A DNA stretch of 64,000 nucleotides from Pseudomonas sp. H9 (GCF_004353925.1 NZ_SMOK01000011.1:248001-312000); one strand, 5' to 3'; counted from the stretch's first letter, positions 41,314-50,369 are shown. Notes: generated by a model from the letters alone, not told the origin. A program made the numbers and translations.

Positions 41314-42269
41314 ACCGGGGGTATGACTTTTTCTGCCTGACGCAACTGGGCCTCAAGCTTGCCGATCAACTGTAACTGCTGGCGCAACTCGGTCACCCGT
41401 TCAGCCAGGCTTAAGGCGAGGTTCTGGTTTTGCTTTTCCATCTCGTCGCGCGCGCCGTTGAGTTGCGCCAGGTTGACCTCCAGGCCGTGAATCTGCGCCT
41501 GACGCCGCTCGCTCTGGGTTTTCAAGGTGCGCTGGGCGTCTTTGAGGGTACGGATCTGCACCAGCAAGCCTTCATTGTCACGGTTCAGCCGAGTGAGTTC
41601 GTCTTGTTTGACGATCAACGTCTGCTGCAACTGGCGTACGTCGACCTGCAGTTGTTGCACTTGGCCTTCATGCCGGCGCTGCTCTTGCTCACGCTGCTCG
41701 CGGCTGGCACTGCGGTAGTGCTCCAGCGCGTTGCGCGCGTGTTGGTGTTTGTCTTCCAGCGAAGCGATTTGTTCGTCTTTGTCGGCCAGGCGCAGGTTCA
41801 GTTCGCCTACGGCCTGATTGAGCGTGGCATTGCGGGTCTGTTCGGCCTGCAAGGTGCTACGGGTAGTCGCCAGCTCAGCGGATTCGCCGGCCAGCGCAGC
41901 GCCCTGGATTTCGTACTGCTGCTGTAGCGCCTGCAATGCCTGCTGACTGATCTGCACCTGGGCCAGCAATGTTTGCCGCTCTGCCTCAAACGCACTACGG
42001 GCTTCTTCGATGCGCGCCCGCCCCTCCTCTTTCAACTGCTCAGCCAGTTGCTCGACCAATGTCGCCAACGCATCGCTGATATCCGGCGCACTGACCGGTG
42101 AGGCCGGGAATTGGTTATCGAGCTCTTTCAAGTAACGGTGAATGGTGGTTTTCGAGCCGGTATTGCCCAACTCGATACGTACCGCATCGATACTCGGGTG
42201 TACACCTCGCGCCAGCAACGCTTGCCGTGCTTTCTGCACGACAGCCTTGTTTATTCCGCCACGGGCCAT
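41310..42269 (-). CDS. KfrA-like DNA-binding coiled-coil protein
   Basis: 319 aa. The N-terminal ~50 residues match the plasmid KfrA DNA-binding domain (INKAVVQKARQALLARGVHP, VRIELGNTGSKTTIHRYLKE). The remainder, from about 65 to 310, is a long Gln/Glu/Leu-rich coiled coil. Plasmid KfrA binds its own promoter and forms filaments; chromosomal copies occur in Pseudomonas with unknown role. AGGAG precedes the start. A perfect GTACGTAC palindrome lies 27 bases upstream of the start and may be an autoregulatory site. No partition or replication genes are nearby. Confidence 0.85.
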   Translation of the reverse strand: MARGGINKAVVQKARQALLARGVHPSIDAVRIELGNTGSKTTIHRYLKELDNQFPASPVSAPDISDALATLVEQLAEQLKEEGRARIEEARSAFEAERQTLLAQVQISQQALQALQQQYEIQGAALAGESAELATTRSTLQAEQTRNATLNQAVGELNLRLADKDEQIASLEDKHQHARNALEHYRSASREQREQEQRRHEGQVQQLQVDVRQLQQTLIVKQDELTRLNRDNEGLLVQIRTLKDAQRTLKTQSERRQAQIHGLEVNLAQLNGARDEMEKQNQNLALSLAERVTELRQQLQLIGKLEAQLRQAEKVIPPV

Positions 42270-42295
42270 GGTTGCTCCTACTATTTCGTAATGTG

Positions 42296-42303
42296 GTACG
42301 TAC
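42296..42303. promoter_or_regulatory. GTACGTAC palindrome upstream of the KfrA-like gene
   Basis: An 8-bp perfect palindrome in the 257-base divergent region between the KfrA-like and FAD monooxygenase genes, with a partial second copy (GGTACATG) at 42318. KfrA family proteins repress their own promoters, so it is a possible operator. The rest of the intergenic region is AT-rich, as expected of promoters. Confidence 0.3.
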
Positions 42304-42526
42304 TATGTGTTTACAGGGTACATGAAGATCAAAAGCAACACCTAAAAATTGTATTTCTCAGATTAAATAATCACGGTTTATCGCATCTCAAGCTGCAAAA
42401 TGGCATTCAAATCGTCGATTCACTTGTCCTGTTAAAGGGACATCGCTCGCTGCCGCCTGCCGTAAAGTCGCTTGCACACCTGAAAAGCCCTTGGCTTCCA
42501 CAACAACAAACAGGAGGTGCGCGCCC

Positions 42527-44242
42527 ATGCATCAGCCCTATGACGTGCCGCGACACTCTATCTATTTCGACTATCAGGTCTTTCCCGCTTTCACCGCGAG
42601 CGTCGGCGCCCCGCTCATCGAGCGAAAACCCGTCGTGGTGGTGGGCGCCGGCCCGATCGGCCTGACCACAGCACTGGACCTGGCCCGCCAAGGCATTGCT
42701 TGTGTGGTGCTGGCGTCGGAACGGCAAGTCAGCGAAGGCAGCCGCGCGATTGTCTTCACTCGCCGCTCGATGGAAATCCTCCAGCAGGTAGGCGTAGCGG
42801 ATCGCGTCAGTGAGCTGGGCCTGCCCTGGAGCTGCGGTAATTCGTTCTACCGCAATCAACTGGTGTTCCGTATGGAGAACCCACAAGACCCGGATGATCG
42901 CTACGCGCCAATGACCAACCTGCAACAGCCCTACCTGGAACAGTTCCTCGTCGAGGCCGCGGAGGCTAACCCGCTGGTCGAGATTCGCTGGGGTAATCGG
43001 GTCACGGCACTCACGCAGGATTCCGAAGGTGCCTGCCTGGAGGTCGATACCCCTGCCGGTAGCTACCGCCTCGACGCCGAGTGGGTGGTGGCCGCCGACG
43101 GCGCTCGCTCGACGATCCGCTCACTGCTCGACTTGAAACTCGAAGGTGCTTCTTACGAGGGGCGTTTTGTCATCGCCGACATCAAGATCGACCTGGGCCT
43201 GCCGACCGAACGCCTTGCCTATTTCGACCCGGTGTGGAACCCGGGCAACACGGTGTTGATGCACCGCGAGCCGGGCAATATCTGGCGCATTGACTATCAG
43301 TTGCCAGAAAACGAAACCCCTGAGCAGGCACTGCAGCCCGAATCATTGCGCGAGCGGATCAACGCACAGTTGCAGATGCTCGGGGTCAAAGATCCGCAGT
43401 GGGAAATGGACTGGAGTTCGGTCTATTCGGCCCGTGCCCTGACCCTGCCGGACTACATTCACCAGCGGGTGATTTTCGCGGGCGATGCGGCACACCTGTT
43501 GCCTATCTTTGGTGTGCGCGGTGCCAACACCGGGTTCCAGGATTGCCATGATCTGGTGTGGAAACTGGCCTTGACCCTCAAGGGCCTGGCGGGGCCGAGG
43601 TTGCTGCCCTCCTACAGCGAGGAACGGGTCAGTGCCGCCCGGGAAATCATCAGCGAAGCCGGCAAAAGCACGCGGTTCATGGCGCCTCCGAGCAGCGGTT
43701 ACCGTTTGGTCCGCGATGCGGTGTTGTCCTTGTCGCTGACCCAGGCCTTCGTACGTCCGCTTTACCACTGGCGGACGTCGCGACCACACGACTATGCGCA
43801 GTCGGTACTCAACTGCCCGACTGACGACAACGATCGCTTCACGGCCGGTCCGCGTAACGGCGCACCGCTGTTAAACCTGAAACTGGCCGATAACGACTAC
43901 CTGTTCGACCATTTGGGCGCGAGCTTCTATTTACTCTACTTCACTGCCGAGACCTCCCTCTGTGAAGCGCTGTTGGCCCAGGCCCAGACCATACGCAGCA
44001 GCGGCATTCCCTTGCAGATCATCGCAGTCGCGCAGAACGCGCAATCCGCGGTCACCGGCGCAGACCAACTGATCGACGACGCCAGCGGCCATATCGCCGC
44101 GAAGTACGGCATCACTGAAGGGGGCGCCTACCTGGTTCGACCAGACCAACACATCTGCGCCCGTTGGCTGCAGGTATCGGCCGAGCAACTGCACAGCGCC
44201 ATCGAAATCGCATTGGGCAAGACCCCGGAGGAACAGCCATGA
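42527..44242 (+). CDS. FAD-dependent aromatic monooxygenase (PheA/TfdB type)
   Basis: 571 aa class A flavoprotein hydroxylase. The dinucleotide motif VVVVGAGPIGLTTALDLARQ is at ~40-58, the DG motif is VVAADGARSTIRSLL, and the GD motif is VIFAGDAAHLLPIFGVRGAN. The C-terminal ~150 residues form the thioredoxin-like domain of this group. It hydroxylates a phenolic ring using NAD(P)H and oxygen. The ATG at 42527 has AGGAGGTG upstream. The stop overlaps the DUF2783 start (ATGA), and a transporter and LuxR gene follow, so the locus looks like uptake plus first hydroxylation of an aromatic acid. Ring-cleavage genes are not nearby. Confidence 0.9.
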   Translation: MHQPYDVPRHSIYFDYQVFPAFTASVGAPLIERKPVVVVGAGPIGLTTALDLARQGIACVVLASERQVSEGSRAIVFTRRSMEILQQVGVADRVSELGLPWSCGNSFYRNQLVFRMENPQDPDDRYAPMTNLQQPYLEQFLVEAAEANPLVEIRWGNRVTALTQDSEGACLEVDTPAGSYRLDAEWVVAADGARSTIRSLLDLKLEGASYEGRFVIADIKIDLGLPTERLAYFDPVWNPGNTVLMHREPGNIWRIDYQLPENETPEQALQPESLRERINAQLQMLGVKDPQWEMDWSSVYSARALTLPDYIHQRVIFAGDAAHLLPIFGVRGANTGFQDCHDLVWKLALTLKGLAGPRLLPSYSEERVSAAREIISEAGKSTRFMAPPSSGYRLVRDAVLSLSLTQAFVRPLYHWRTSRPHDYAQSVLNCPTDDNDRFTAGPRNGAPLLNLKLADNDYLFDHLGASFYLLYFTAETSLCEALLAQAQTIRSSGIPLQIIAVAQNAQSAVTGADQLIDDASGHIAAKYGITEGGAYLVRPDQHICARWLQVSAEQLHSAIEIALGKTPEEQP

Positions 44243-44421
44243 ACACCTTGTCGGTACACGATCTGGAAGTGGTTTACGACGTGCTGGCAGAGGCGCTGGA
44301 CACGGCCACACAGGCCAAGGCAGAACTTTTTCTGGTCAAACTGGCGCTGCTCTGTGCCCAGACCATCGGCGACGCCGAGACCTTCACCGAACTGACCCAG
44401 TCAGCACTACAAGACCTGTAA
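44239..44421 (+). CDS. DUF2783 small protein
   Basis: 60 aa helical protein (LSVHDLEVVYDVLAEALDTA, FLVKLALLCAQTIGDAETF). The start overlaps the monooxygenase stop by 4 bases. DUF2783 proteins are typically encoded beside FAD monooxygenases of this kind, suggesting an accessory subunit or stabiliser; no activity is known to me. Confidence 0.82.
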   Translation: MNTLSVHDLEVVYDVLAEALDTATQAKAELFLVKLALLCAQTIGDAETFTELTQSALQDL

Positions 44422-44463
44422 CTGCAACGGGAGCAGACCGCGCCTTGCGAACAGCCGTCTGCT

Positions 44464-44495
44464 CGCGCGCTGTGCAGTAACGTGCACAGCGCGCG
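44464..44495. promoter_or_regulatory. Perfect 13-bp inverted repeat before the MFS gene
   Basis: CGCGCGCTGTGCA and TGCACAGCGCGCG flank the 6-base spacer GTAACG. It lies in the 108-base gap between the DUF2783 and MFS genes, 34 bases before the MFS start. No T tract follows, so it is not a standard terminator. It could be an operator, or an mRNA hairpin that sets expression of the transporter relative to the enzyme. Confidence 0.5.
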
Positions 44496-44529
44496 GTACA
44501 GCTCTACCTAATAATAATCAGGAGCTGAT

Positions 44530-45900
44530 ATGCATCAGAACTCTGCCGAACTTCCCTCCACCAAAACCGTCAGCCCGCCCCTGCACGACCTCATGCGCAA
44601 GGTGTCCAGGCGCCTGCTGTGGTTCCTGTTTCTGTGCTTTGTGCTGTCGTTTCTTGATCGTATCAATATCGGCTTTGCCGGCCTGACCATGATGGGCGAC
44701 CTGGGGCTGAGCAGCACTCAGTTCGGTATGGCGACAACACTGTTCTACATCGCCTATATCGCCTTTGGCATTCCCAGCAACATCGCCCTGGCCAGGGTCG
44801 GCGCACGCAAGTGGATTGGCAGCCTGATGATCGCCTGGGGCCTGGCCTCGACTGCGACCCTGTTCGCTACCGATGCCAGCAGCCTCTACCTGCTGCGCAT
44901 TCTGGTCGGTATTGCCGAAGCCGGCTTTCTACCTGGCGTGCTGCTGTACTTGACCTTCTGGTTTCCGGCCACTTATCGCGCACGCGCCAATGCCCTGTTC
45001 ATGATCGCTATGCCTTTTACCGCAGGTTTCGGCTCGGCCTTGTCCGGGCAGATCCTCGGCCTCGATGGCGCATGGGGCTTGCACGGCTGGCAGTGGCTGT
45101 TCCTGCTCGAAGGCCTGCCCTCGGTGATCATGGGCTTTGTGGTGTTCTACTACCTCAATGACACGCCGCAACAGGCGCGCTGGCTGCGCGCCGAAGAACA
45201 ACAGGCTCTGCAACAAGCGCTGGTCGCAGACGCTCTGGCAAAAAGCACTGCAAGCGCAGCGAAACCTACCAGCCTGCTGCAGGAAATGCTTTCGCCCACC
45301 GTGCTGCTGTTCAGCCTGGTGTACTTTTGCCTGGTCAATACCCTGGCGATGATTGCCGTGTGGACGCCGCTGATCATCAAGAGCATCAGCGCGGCCGACA
45401 GTAGCAACAGCACCATCGGTTTGCTGGCTACCATTCCGCAGCTCTGCACCATCATTGGCATGGTGGTCTGGGGGTTGCACTCCGATCGTACCCAGGAGCG
45501 CAAATGGCACCTTGTGCTGCCCATGCTGCTGGCTGCGCTTGGCTGGATGCTTGCAGCCTGGGGCGGCACGCCATTGATCCAATTGTCTGGGATTTGCATG
45601 GCCGCCACCGGCTCCTACACAGCCATGTCGATTTTCTGGACCACCCCGGATCAGGCCATGAGCTTCAAGGCCCGTGCCATCGGCATTGCGGTGATCAACG
45701 CCGTCGGAAACATCGGTTCGGCGCTCAATCCGCTGGTGGTCGGCTGGCTCAAGGACCTGACCCAGAGTTTCACTGCGGGAATTGCTTATGCCACGGTGCT
45801 GCTGCTGGTGGGAACGCTGTTGATCTTCCTGCTGCCAATTGCCGCTCCCACCCCGATGCAGCGTCTACGGCACGCTGACAGTCAGCGCGCACGCTGCTGA
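44530..45900 (+). CDS. MFS transporter, anion:cation symporter (HpaX-like)
   Basis: 456 aa with 12 predicted TM helices and the anion:cation symporter signature near TM1-TM4 (LDRINIGFAGLTMMGDLGLS, ARVGARKWIGSLMIAWG, GFLPGVLLYLTFWFPA). Members import tartrate, glucarate, or aromatic acids such as 4-hydroxyphenylacetate. The position after the FAD monooxygenase suggests it brings in that enzyme's substrate. It is preceded by a strong inverted repeat. Confidence 0.88.
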   Translation: MHQNSAELPSTKTVSPPLHDLMRKVSRRLLWFLFLCFVLSFLDRINIGFAGLTMMGDLGLSSTQFGMATTLFYIAYIAFGIPSNIALARVGARKWIGSLMIAWGLASTATLFATDASSLYLLRILVGIAEAGFLPGVLLYLTFWFPATYRARANALFMIAMPFTAGFGSALSGQILGLDGAWGLHGWQWLFLLEGLPSVIMGFVVFYYLNDTPQQARWLRAEEQQALQQALVADALAKSTASAAKPTSLLQEMLSPTVLLFSLVYFCLVNTLAMIAVWTPLIIKSISAADSSNSTIGLLATIPQLCTIIGMVVWGLHSDRTQERKWHLVLPMLLAALGWMLAAWGGTPLIQLSGICMAATGSYTAMSIFWTTPDQAMSFKARAIGIAVINAVGNIGSALNPLVVGWLKDLTQSFTAGIAYATVLLLVGTLLIFLLPIAAPTPMQRLRHADSQRARC

Positions 45901-45999
45901 ACGGCAACCGACCATCAGCGATTGCGCTGTAGCGGCTTTTTGTCTTGGGCAAATGTCGCTACAGTGCCTCTCAACCTTCATGCTTCATGAGTGTGCACC

Positions 46000-46827
46000 A
46001 TGGAATATTGGCCCCTGCGAGCGTCCGCTAGCGACTACCGCCTGAGTGTTGAGCAAACCGCGAGCTTGCTCTCGCGCGTTGGCGAGCGACACGGCAAGAT
46101 GCTGGCGGCCGACCTGCTGAAACTGGTCAGCGCCCAAGTGCCATTGGCCCAATGCACCATTTTCGCTTACAGCGCCAATCGCAACCCGCAGATCATCTCG
46201 TTCGCCGACTTTGCGCGAATGATCGAGCTGCCGAAAATCTCCAGCAATTACGCAGACCGGTTCTACAGCCTGGACGGCAACCAGCAGGCCATGGCTGCGC
46301 GGCTGCCTGCATCAACGGGTGAGCGCATACTGGTACAACGCCAGTTTGCCGAAGACATCGCCCACCGCGACTACCGACGCATCTGCTACGAACTGCCACA
46401 AATCTCCGAGCGCGTCGCCCTGCTAACCCACTGCGACGCTGATCGCTGGCTGTCGGTCAATTTCTATCGTGGCCGTGAGCATGGCCATTTTTCGAGAAGC
46501 GAGATCGACTGCATTGAAACGGCGGCGCCGTTGATCATGCAGATCGTCCGGCTGCATTACCGCGCCTACCTGGAGGCCAATGAAATGCCGGCACTGCTCA
46601 GCCATCGCGTTTCACAGCTGTGCCCGCAGCTGACCCGGCGCGATCAGGAGTTGCTGCAATTGATGTTGGCCGGTTGTGAAATAGATGCCATTGGCGTGGA
46701 GATGGGCATTCAATTGTCCAGCGCCGCCACCTATATCAAGCGCCTGTACCGCAAGCTCGGCATCTCGAGCCAGCGCGAGCTGCTCGCCCTGGCGACGCAG
46801 CCGCGATGGTCAGCCAACCTGCACTGA
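46000..46827 (+). CDS. LuxR-family regulator with a non-canonical sensor domain
   Basis: 275 aa. The C-terminal LuxR helix-turn-helix is clear (LTRRDQELLQLMLAGCEIDAI, then IQLSSAATYIKRLYRKLGIS). The N-terminal ~190 residues are not an obvious autoinducer or receiver domain. The ATG at 46000 is preferred; a GTG three codons earlier is possible. It lies 99 bases after the transporter and 107 bases before a 27-codon ORF that begins the diiron-oxidase cassette, so it may control either side. Confidence 0.85.
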   Translation: MEYWPLRASASDYRLSVEQTASLLSRVGERHGKMLAADLLKLVSAQVPLAQCTIFAYSANRNPQIISFADFARMIELPKISSNYADRFYSLDGNQQAMAARLPASTGERILVQRQFAEDIAHRDYRRICYELPQISERVALLTHCDADRWLSVNFYRGREHGHFSRSEIDCIETAAPLIMQIVRLHYRAYLEANEMPALLSHRVSQLCPQLTRRDQELLQLMLAGCEIDAIGVEMGIQLSSAATYIKRLYRKLGISSQRELLALATQPRWSANLH

Positions 46828-46896
46828 GCTGCATGGGTAACGACCACTCATCGACTCGAGTGCACCTACGACAATCCCACCGATTCCAACGAGTAA

Positions 46897-46915
46897 GGCC
46901 CAGATCCGCTGGGCC
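46897..46915 (+). promoter_or_regulatory. Leader hairpin before the 27-codon ORF
   Basis: GGCCCAG and CTGGGCC pair around the loop ATCCG, ending 11 bases before the GAGGTGG ribosome-binding site of the short ORF. There is no T tract. It is possibly a translation-control or mRNA-stabilising element of the cassette's 5' leader. Confidence 0.35.
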
Positions 46916-46934
46916 GCCCGTTCGTGAGGTGGCT

Positions 46935-47018
46935 ATGTCTATCGCACTCAAACACCAGCACCCGACCACAGCAACGGATTACCGCCAGTCACTGTCCTTG
47001 CGTTTGTCAGCCCAATGA
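46935..47018 (+). CDS. 27-codon peptide gene heading the oxidase-methyltransferase-ligase cassette
   Basis: The ATG is preceded by GAGGTGG at the ideal distance. It encodes 27 aa: MSIALKHQHPTTATDYRQSL and then SLRLSAQ. The TGA overlaps the ATG of the next gene (ATGA), so the pair is translationally coupled. The peptide is basic and rich in Ser/Thr/His/Gln, with no signal peptide and no cysteine. It may be a precursor peptide that the cassette's enzymes modify, or a leader ORF that sets their translation. I know of no family to which it belongs. Confidence 0.6.
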   Translation: MSIALKHQHPTTATDYRQSLSLRLSAQ

Positions 47019-48319
47019 GCCTGCCAACCGTTGTCGTTCCCGCGCGTACGGGAAGCCTGAAACGGCGTTATGACGCTTTGCTTGAAGGTGAAGCCGGTGA
47101 CAGCGCAACGTGGCTCACCTCGCAATTGCACCGTGCCCAGTCGCTGGCAAACCCGCTCCCAGCCGACCCGCAGGCGGTTTCGGCATGGACGGTGCAACTC
47201 GCCGCCAAGGTCGGCCGCCACTATGCCGACTACCTGGAGAATCGCCGCCAGGGCGCTGCGCGGCAGTATTTCAGTAACCGTGCCCACGCCCTGTACTTTC
47301 TGCAACACGTCGCACCAACCAAAGCCGTCGATGGTGCCTGGTTATTCGGTACGTTGAGGCACTGGGATGATCCGCGTTACCACGGTTTGATCCGTACCTA
47401 CCTGGAAGAACTGGGTGACGGCGACCCAGCCTGCAACCATGTGCTGATCTACCGCCGTCTGCTCGCCAGCCTCGGATGCCACGAACCCATTGCGCTGCCC
47501 GACGAGCGCTATTTACAAGGCGCGTTACAGTTGGCCCTGGGATTGAACAGCGAAGCGTTTCTGCCGGAAGTCGTCGGTTATAACCTCGGCTATGAGCAGT
47601 TACCGCTGCACTTGCTGGTCAGCGCATTCGAACTGACAGAGTTGGGCATCGACGCACAGTATTTCCGCTTGCATGTCACCATCGACAACACCAGCACTGG
47701 CCATGCCTGCAAGGCGGTCGAGGCACTGCGTCAGCTCTGGCCCGCGCAAGACCCACAAACGTTCTATCGTCGTGTCGCCAACGGTTACCGACTGAACGAT
47801 CTGAGCCTCGGCGCTGCCGACATCGCAGCGGGTTTCGATCTGCAAGCGCAGTTGCTGGATGCATTCGAACGCAAACGCACCTTCGGCCTGCAGATGCACT
47901 CAGACTACTGCCGCATTGAAGGCCGTACGGTAAATCAGTGGCTGGCTGAACCTGGCAGTGTCAAAGCATTGTTCGCTGCGCTGCAACGCAAAGGCTGGAT
48001 CAGGCGCAACCAGGATCCGGCCAACAGCCGTTTCTGGCGGCTCATCGAAGGACCAACGGCGATGATGTTCGGTGTGTTCAGCCCGTATGAAAAGCAATTG
48101 CTGCATGACTGGATCGCCGGTGACTGGCAAGCGCCCCGCCGCAGCTGTGCAACCGGCTCAGCCATAGAAAGTGGGCTCGCCGACGAAGGCTCACAAGACA
48201 AAAAGCCACTGATCGAGACCCTTGCCTTGATGGCCGGGGCGCGCCACGCATCGCCTGAAGGTCTGGCGGCTACCCGGCGCTATCGGCGCATCACCGGTTT
48301 GCACGGAGGTCATGACTGA
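47015..48319 (+). CDS. Haem-oxygenase-like diiron oxidase (HDO family)
   Basis: 434 aa, annotated generally as an iron-containing redox enzyme. The central helices show the HDO ligand pattern: EVVGYNLGYE (Glu194 region), then FRLHVTIDNTSTGHACKAV (His220, Asp224, His230). Earlier acidic/His positions (YLEELGDGD--CNH, residues ~129-142) may supply the remaining iron ligands. HDO enzymes carry out N-oxygenation, decarboxylative desaturation or C-C cleavage of amino acids and fatty acids. An N-terminal ~100 and C-terminal ~130 residues extend the usual core. The start overlaps the short peptide ORF and the stop overlaps the methyltransferase start by one base. The product is unknown. Confidence 0.8.
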   Translation: MSLPTVVVPARTGSLKRRYDALLEGEAGDSATWLTSQLHRAQSLANPLPADPQAVSAWTVQLAAKVGRHYADYLENRRQGAARQYFSNRAHALYFLQHVAPTKAVDGAWLFGTLRHWDDPRYHGLIRTYLEELGDGDPACNHVLIYRRLLASLGCHEPIALPDERYLQGALQLALGLNSEAFLPEVVGYNLGYEQLPLHLLVSAFELTELGIDAQYFRLHVTIDNTSTGHACKAVEALRQLWPAQDPQTFYRRVANGYRLNDLSLGAADIAAGFDLQAQLLDAFERKRTFGLQMHSDYCRIEGRTVNQWLAEPGSVKALFAALQRKGWIRRNQDPANSRFWRLIEGPTAMMFGVFSPYEKQLLHDWIAGDWQAPRRSCATGSAIESGLADEGSQDKKPLIETLALMAGARHASPEGLAATRRYRRITGLHGGHD

Positions 48320-49272
48320 TGCAGCTTACAGAGCAGCAACGCAGCGCCGATGAAGCACTCTTGCGGCTCGGGCGACGGTTGAAGGCCGACGGGTACCAGT
48401 TCATCTGCGTTACCCCACTGACTCAGCAGCGACACCTCGAACGCGCAGAAGGCGCTCTGGCGCGTAGCCTGCGCGATGTGTTCGGCTGGAACCAGCGGTT
48501 TTCGCCCGACCTGCTGTCTCCGGATGAGCTGACGCTGATGCAGGCGGCAGCCATCGTCGAACGTCACGGTAGCGAACTGCGAAGCACAGTGCGCTTTTCC
48601 ACACTGGGCCAATTGCTGCTCCTTCATTCAGGCTATCCCACTGACGCGACAGATGCGGTGTTCTTCGGGCCTGACAGCTACCGCTTTGCCCAGCTGATAG
48701 AGGCGCATTTACGGCGGGACAGCAACCCGGTCAACCATGCGATCGAAATCGGCTCGGGCACCGGGGTTGGCGCGCTGCTGATAGCCGCCGCATGCCCTAA
48801 CGCCCAGGTCACGGCCGTTGATATCAACCCTCTGGCCGTGCGCTATACCGCCATCAATGCGGCCTTGGCTGAGCTGGCCACTGTCTCGGTAGAGCACAGT
48901 GATGTGCTCAATGGGGTAATCGGCACCTTCGATTTGATTGTTGCCAATCCGCCTTACATGCTCGATGCCGAAGAACGCACCTACCGTCATGGCGGCGGCC
49001 TGCTGGGCGAGGCATTGTCGTTGCGGATCGTCAACGAAGCCTTGCCGCGCCTTGCCGTCCACGGTTCGCTGCTGCTCTACACCGGTGTGGCGATAATCGA
49101 GGGGCAAGATCCCTTGCTCACCGCGCTCAATCGCCTGCTGGTCTCCTCCGAATGGGCCTGGCACTACAGTGAAGTGGATCCGGACGTGTTTGGCGAGCAG
49201 TTGACGGAACCCGGTTACGGTCAAGCGGAGCGTATCGCTGCCGTAGCCCTCACTGTGCAGCGCCGCCCATGA
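48319..49272 (+). CDS. PrmC/HemK-like class I methyltransferase
   Basis: 317 aa. It has the SAM motif AIEIGSGTGVGALLIAAACP, the acidic VTAVDINPLAV and, importantly, IVANPPYML. NPPY marks methyltransferases that modify a planar nitrogen, as in glutamine (PrmC) or adenine. The N-terminal ~130 residues are a separate helical domain. It sits between the diiron oxidase and carboxylate-amine ligase genes with overlaps at both ends, so it acts on that pathway rather than on release factors. N-methylation of an amide, or carboxyl/O-methylation, are possibilities. Confidence 0.85.
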   Translation: MQLTEQQRSADEALLRLGRRLKADGYQFICVTPLTQQRHLERAEGALARSLRDVFGWNQRFSPDLLSPDELTLMQAAAIVERHGSELRSTVRFSTLGQLLLLHSGYPTDATDAVFFGPDSYRFAQLIEAHLRRDSNPVNHAIEIGSGTGVGALLIAAACPNAQVTAVDINPLAVRYTAINAALAELATVSVEHSDVLNGVIGTFDLIVANPPYMLDAEERTYRHGGGLLGEALSLRIVNEALPRLAVHGSLLLYTGVAIIEGQDPLLTALNRLLVSSEWAWHYSEVDPDVFGEQLTEPGYGQAERIAAVALTVQRRP

Positions 49273-50369
49273 AGCCGGGCTTTGGTATCGAAGAGGAATT
49301 CCTGTTGGTCGACCTGTACAGTCGACAGGTGGTCGCCGAGCCAGGTACTGCCGCCATAGAACTGTGCCGTGAAGTGTTTGGCGCGCATTTCGCTCAGGAG
49401 ATGTTCAAGAGCCAGATCGAGCTGGCCTCACCTGTATTTTCCGAGCTGGAACACGCACGGAATTTTTTACGCAGCAAGCGTCATCACCTGGCGGCGTCCC
49501 TGGCTCAACAGGGCCTGGGTATCTGCGCCGCCGGCAGCCACCCCCTGGGCGGTTGGCAGCTACAGCAGTGCGCTGAGGACGATCACTATCATCACCTCTT
49601 CGACGATTACCAACAGGTCGCCCGGCGCAGCTTGGTGTGTGGTCTGCACATTCATGTCGGTGTCGGCCCCGGCTACGACCGGATCCGCTTGATTAACCAG
49701 GTGCTGCCATGGCTGCCCCTGCTGCTGGTGCTCAGTACCTCGTCACCCTTCTGGGAGGGGCGCGACACGGGCTACCGTAGTTATCGCCGCGTTCTGTGCA
49801 CTGAGTGGCCACGCATGGGCCTGCCACAGCCGTTACACGACTGGGATGACTATCAGCGCTACTTGAACCTGCTGCAACGCACAGGCTCAGTGCGCGCACG
49901 CTCTGATTGCTGGTGGGCGATTCGGCCTTCATCGCGCTACCCGACCATTGAGCTACGCATCGCCGATGGCTGCCCACAGCTGGAAGACGCCCTGTGCATT
50001 GCCGGCATGTTCCGGAAGATGATTGCGCAAATCCAAGAGCTGAACGCATCCAACACTGAGGACGCTCAGCAAATGCAATGGATCACCCAGGAAAACCTGT
50101 GGCGGGCCATGCGCTATGGCAGTGGCGGCACATTTATCGAGCCGACTACGCAATCACTGGTCTCAGCCCAGGACTGGTTGCTGCAGTTGCAGGAGCAATT
50201 TGCGCTGTCGCCAAGGTACCTTGATCACGCCCTGCGTATCGTTACTCATGGCACCAGTGCCGATCGGCAATTGGCGACTTATCACCGAGCCCGTGCCCTG
50301 GGCCTTGCCCACGGCACCGCGTTGCACTACGTGGTGGACGAGCTGCTTGAACAGACAGCCGCAGGCTAA
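49269..50369 (+). CDS. YbdK-type carboxylate-amine ligase
   Basis: 366 aa, GCS2 family, which uses ATP to join a glutamyl or other carboxylate to an amine. Motifs: FGIEEEFLLVD at the N-terminus, SQIELASPVFSEL, GLHIHVGVG and the acidic/arginine block TIELRIADG. YbdK relatives have weak glutamate-cysteine ligase activity; several act in natural-product pathways. The start overlaps the methyltransferase stop by 4 bases. It is the last gene of the cassette. The following 165 bases hold no gene. Confidence 0.87.
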   Translation: MKPGFGIEEEFLLVDLYSRQVVAEPGTAAIELCREVFGAHFAQEMFKSQIELASPVFSELEHARNFLRSKRHHLAASLAQQGLGICAAGSHPLGGWQLQQCAEDDHYHHLFDDYQQVARRSLVCGLHIHVGVGPGYDRIRLINQVLPWLPLLLVLSTSSPFWEGRDTGYRSYRRVLCTEWPRMGLPQPLHDWDDYQRYLNLLQRTGSVRARSDCWWAIRPSSRYPTIELRIADGCPQLEDALCIAGMFRKMIAQIQELNASNTEDAQQMQWITQENLWRAMRYGSGGTFIEPTTQSLVSAQDWLLQLQEQFALSPRYLDHALRIVTHGTSADRQLATYHRARALGLAHGTALHYVVDELLEQTAAG

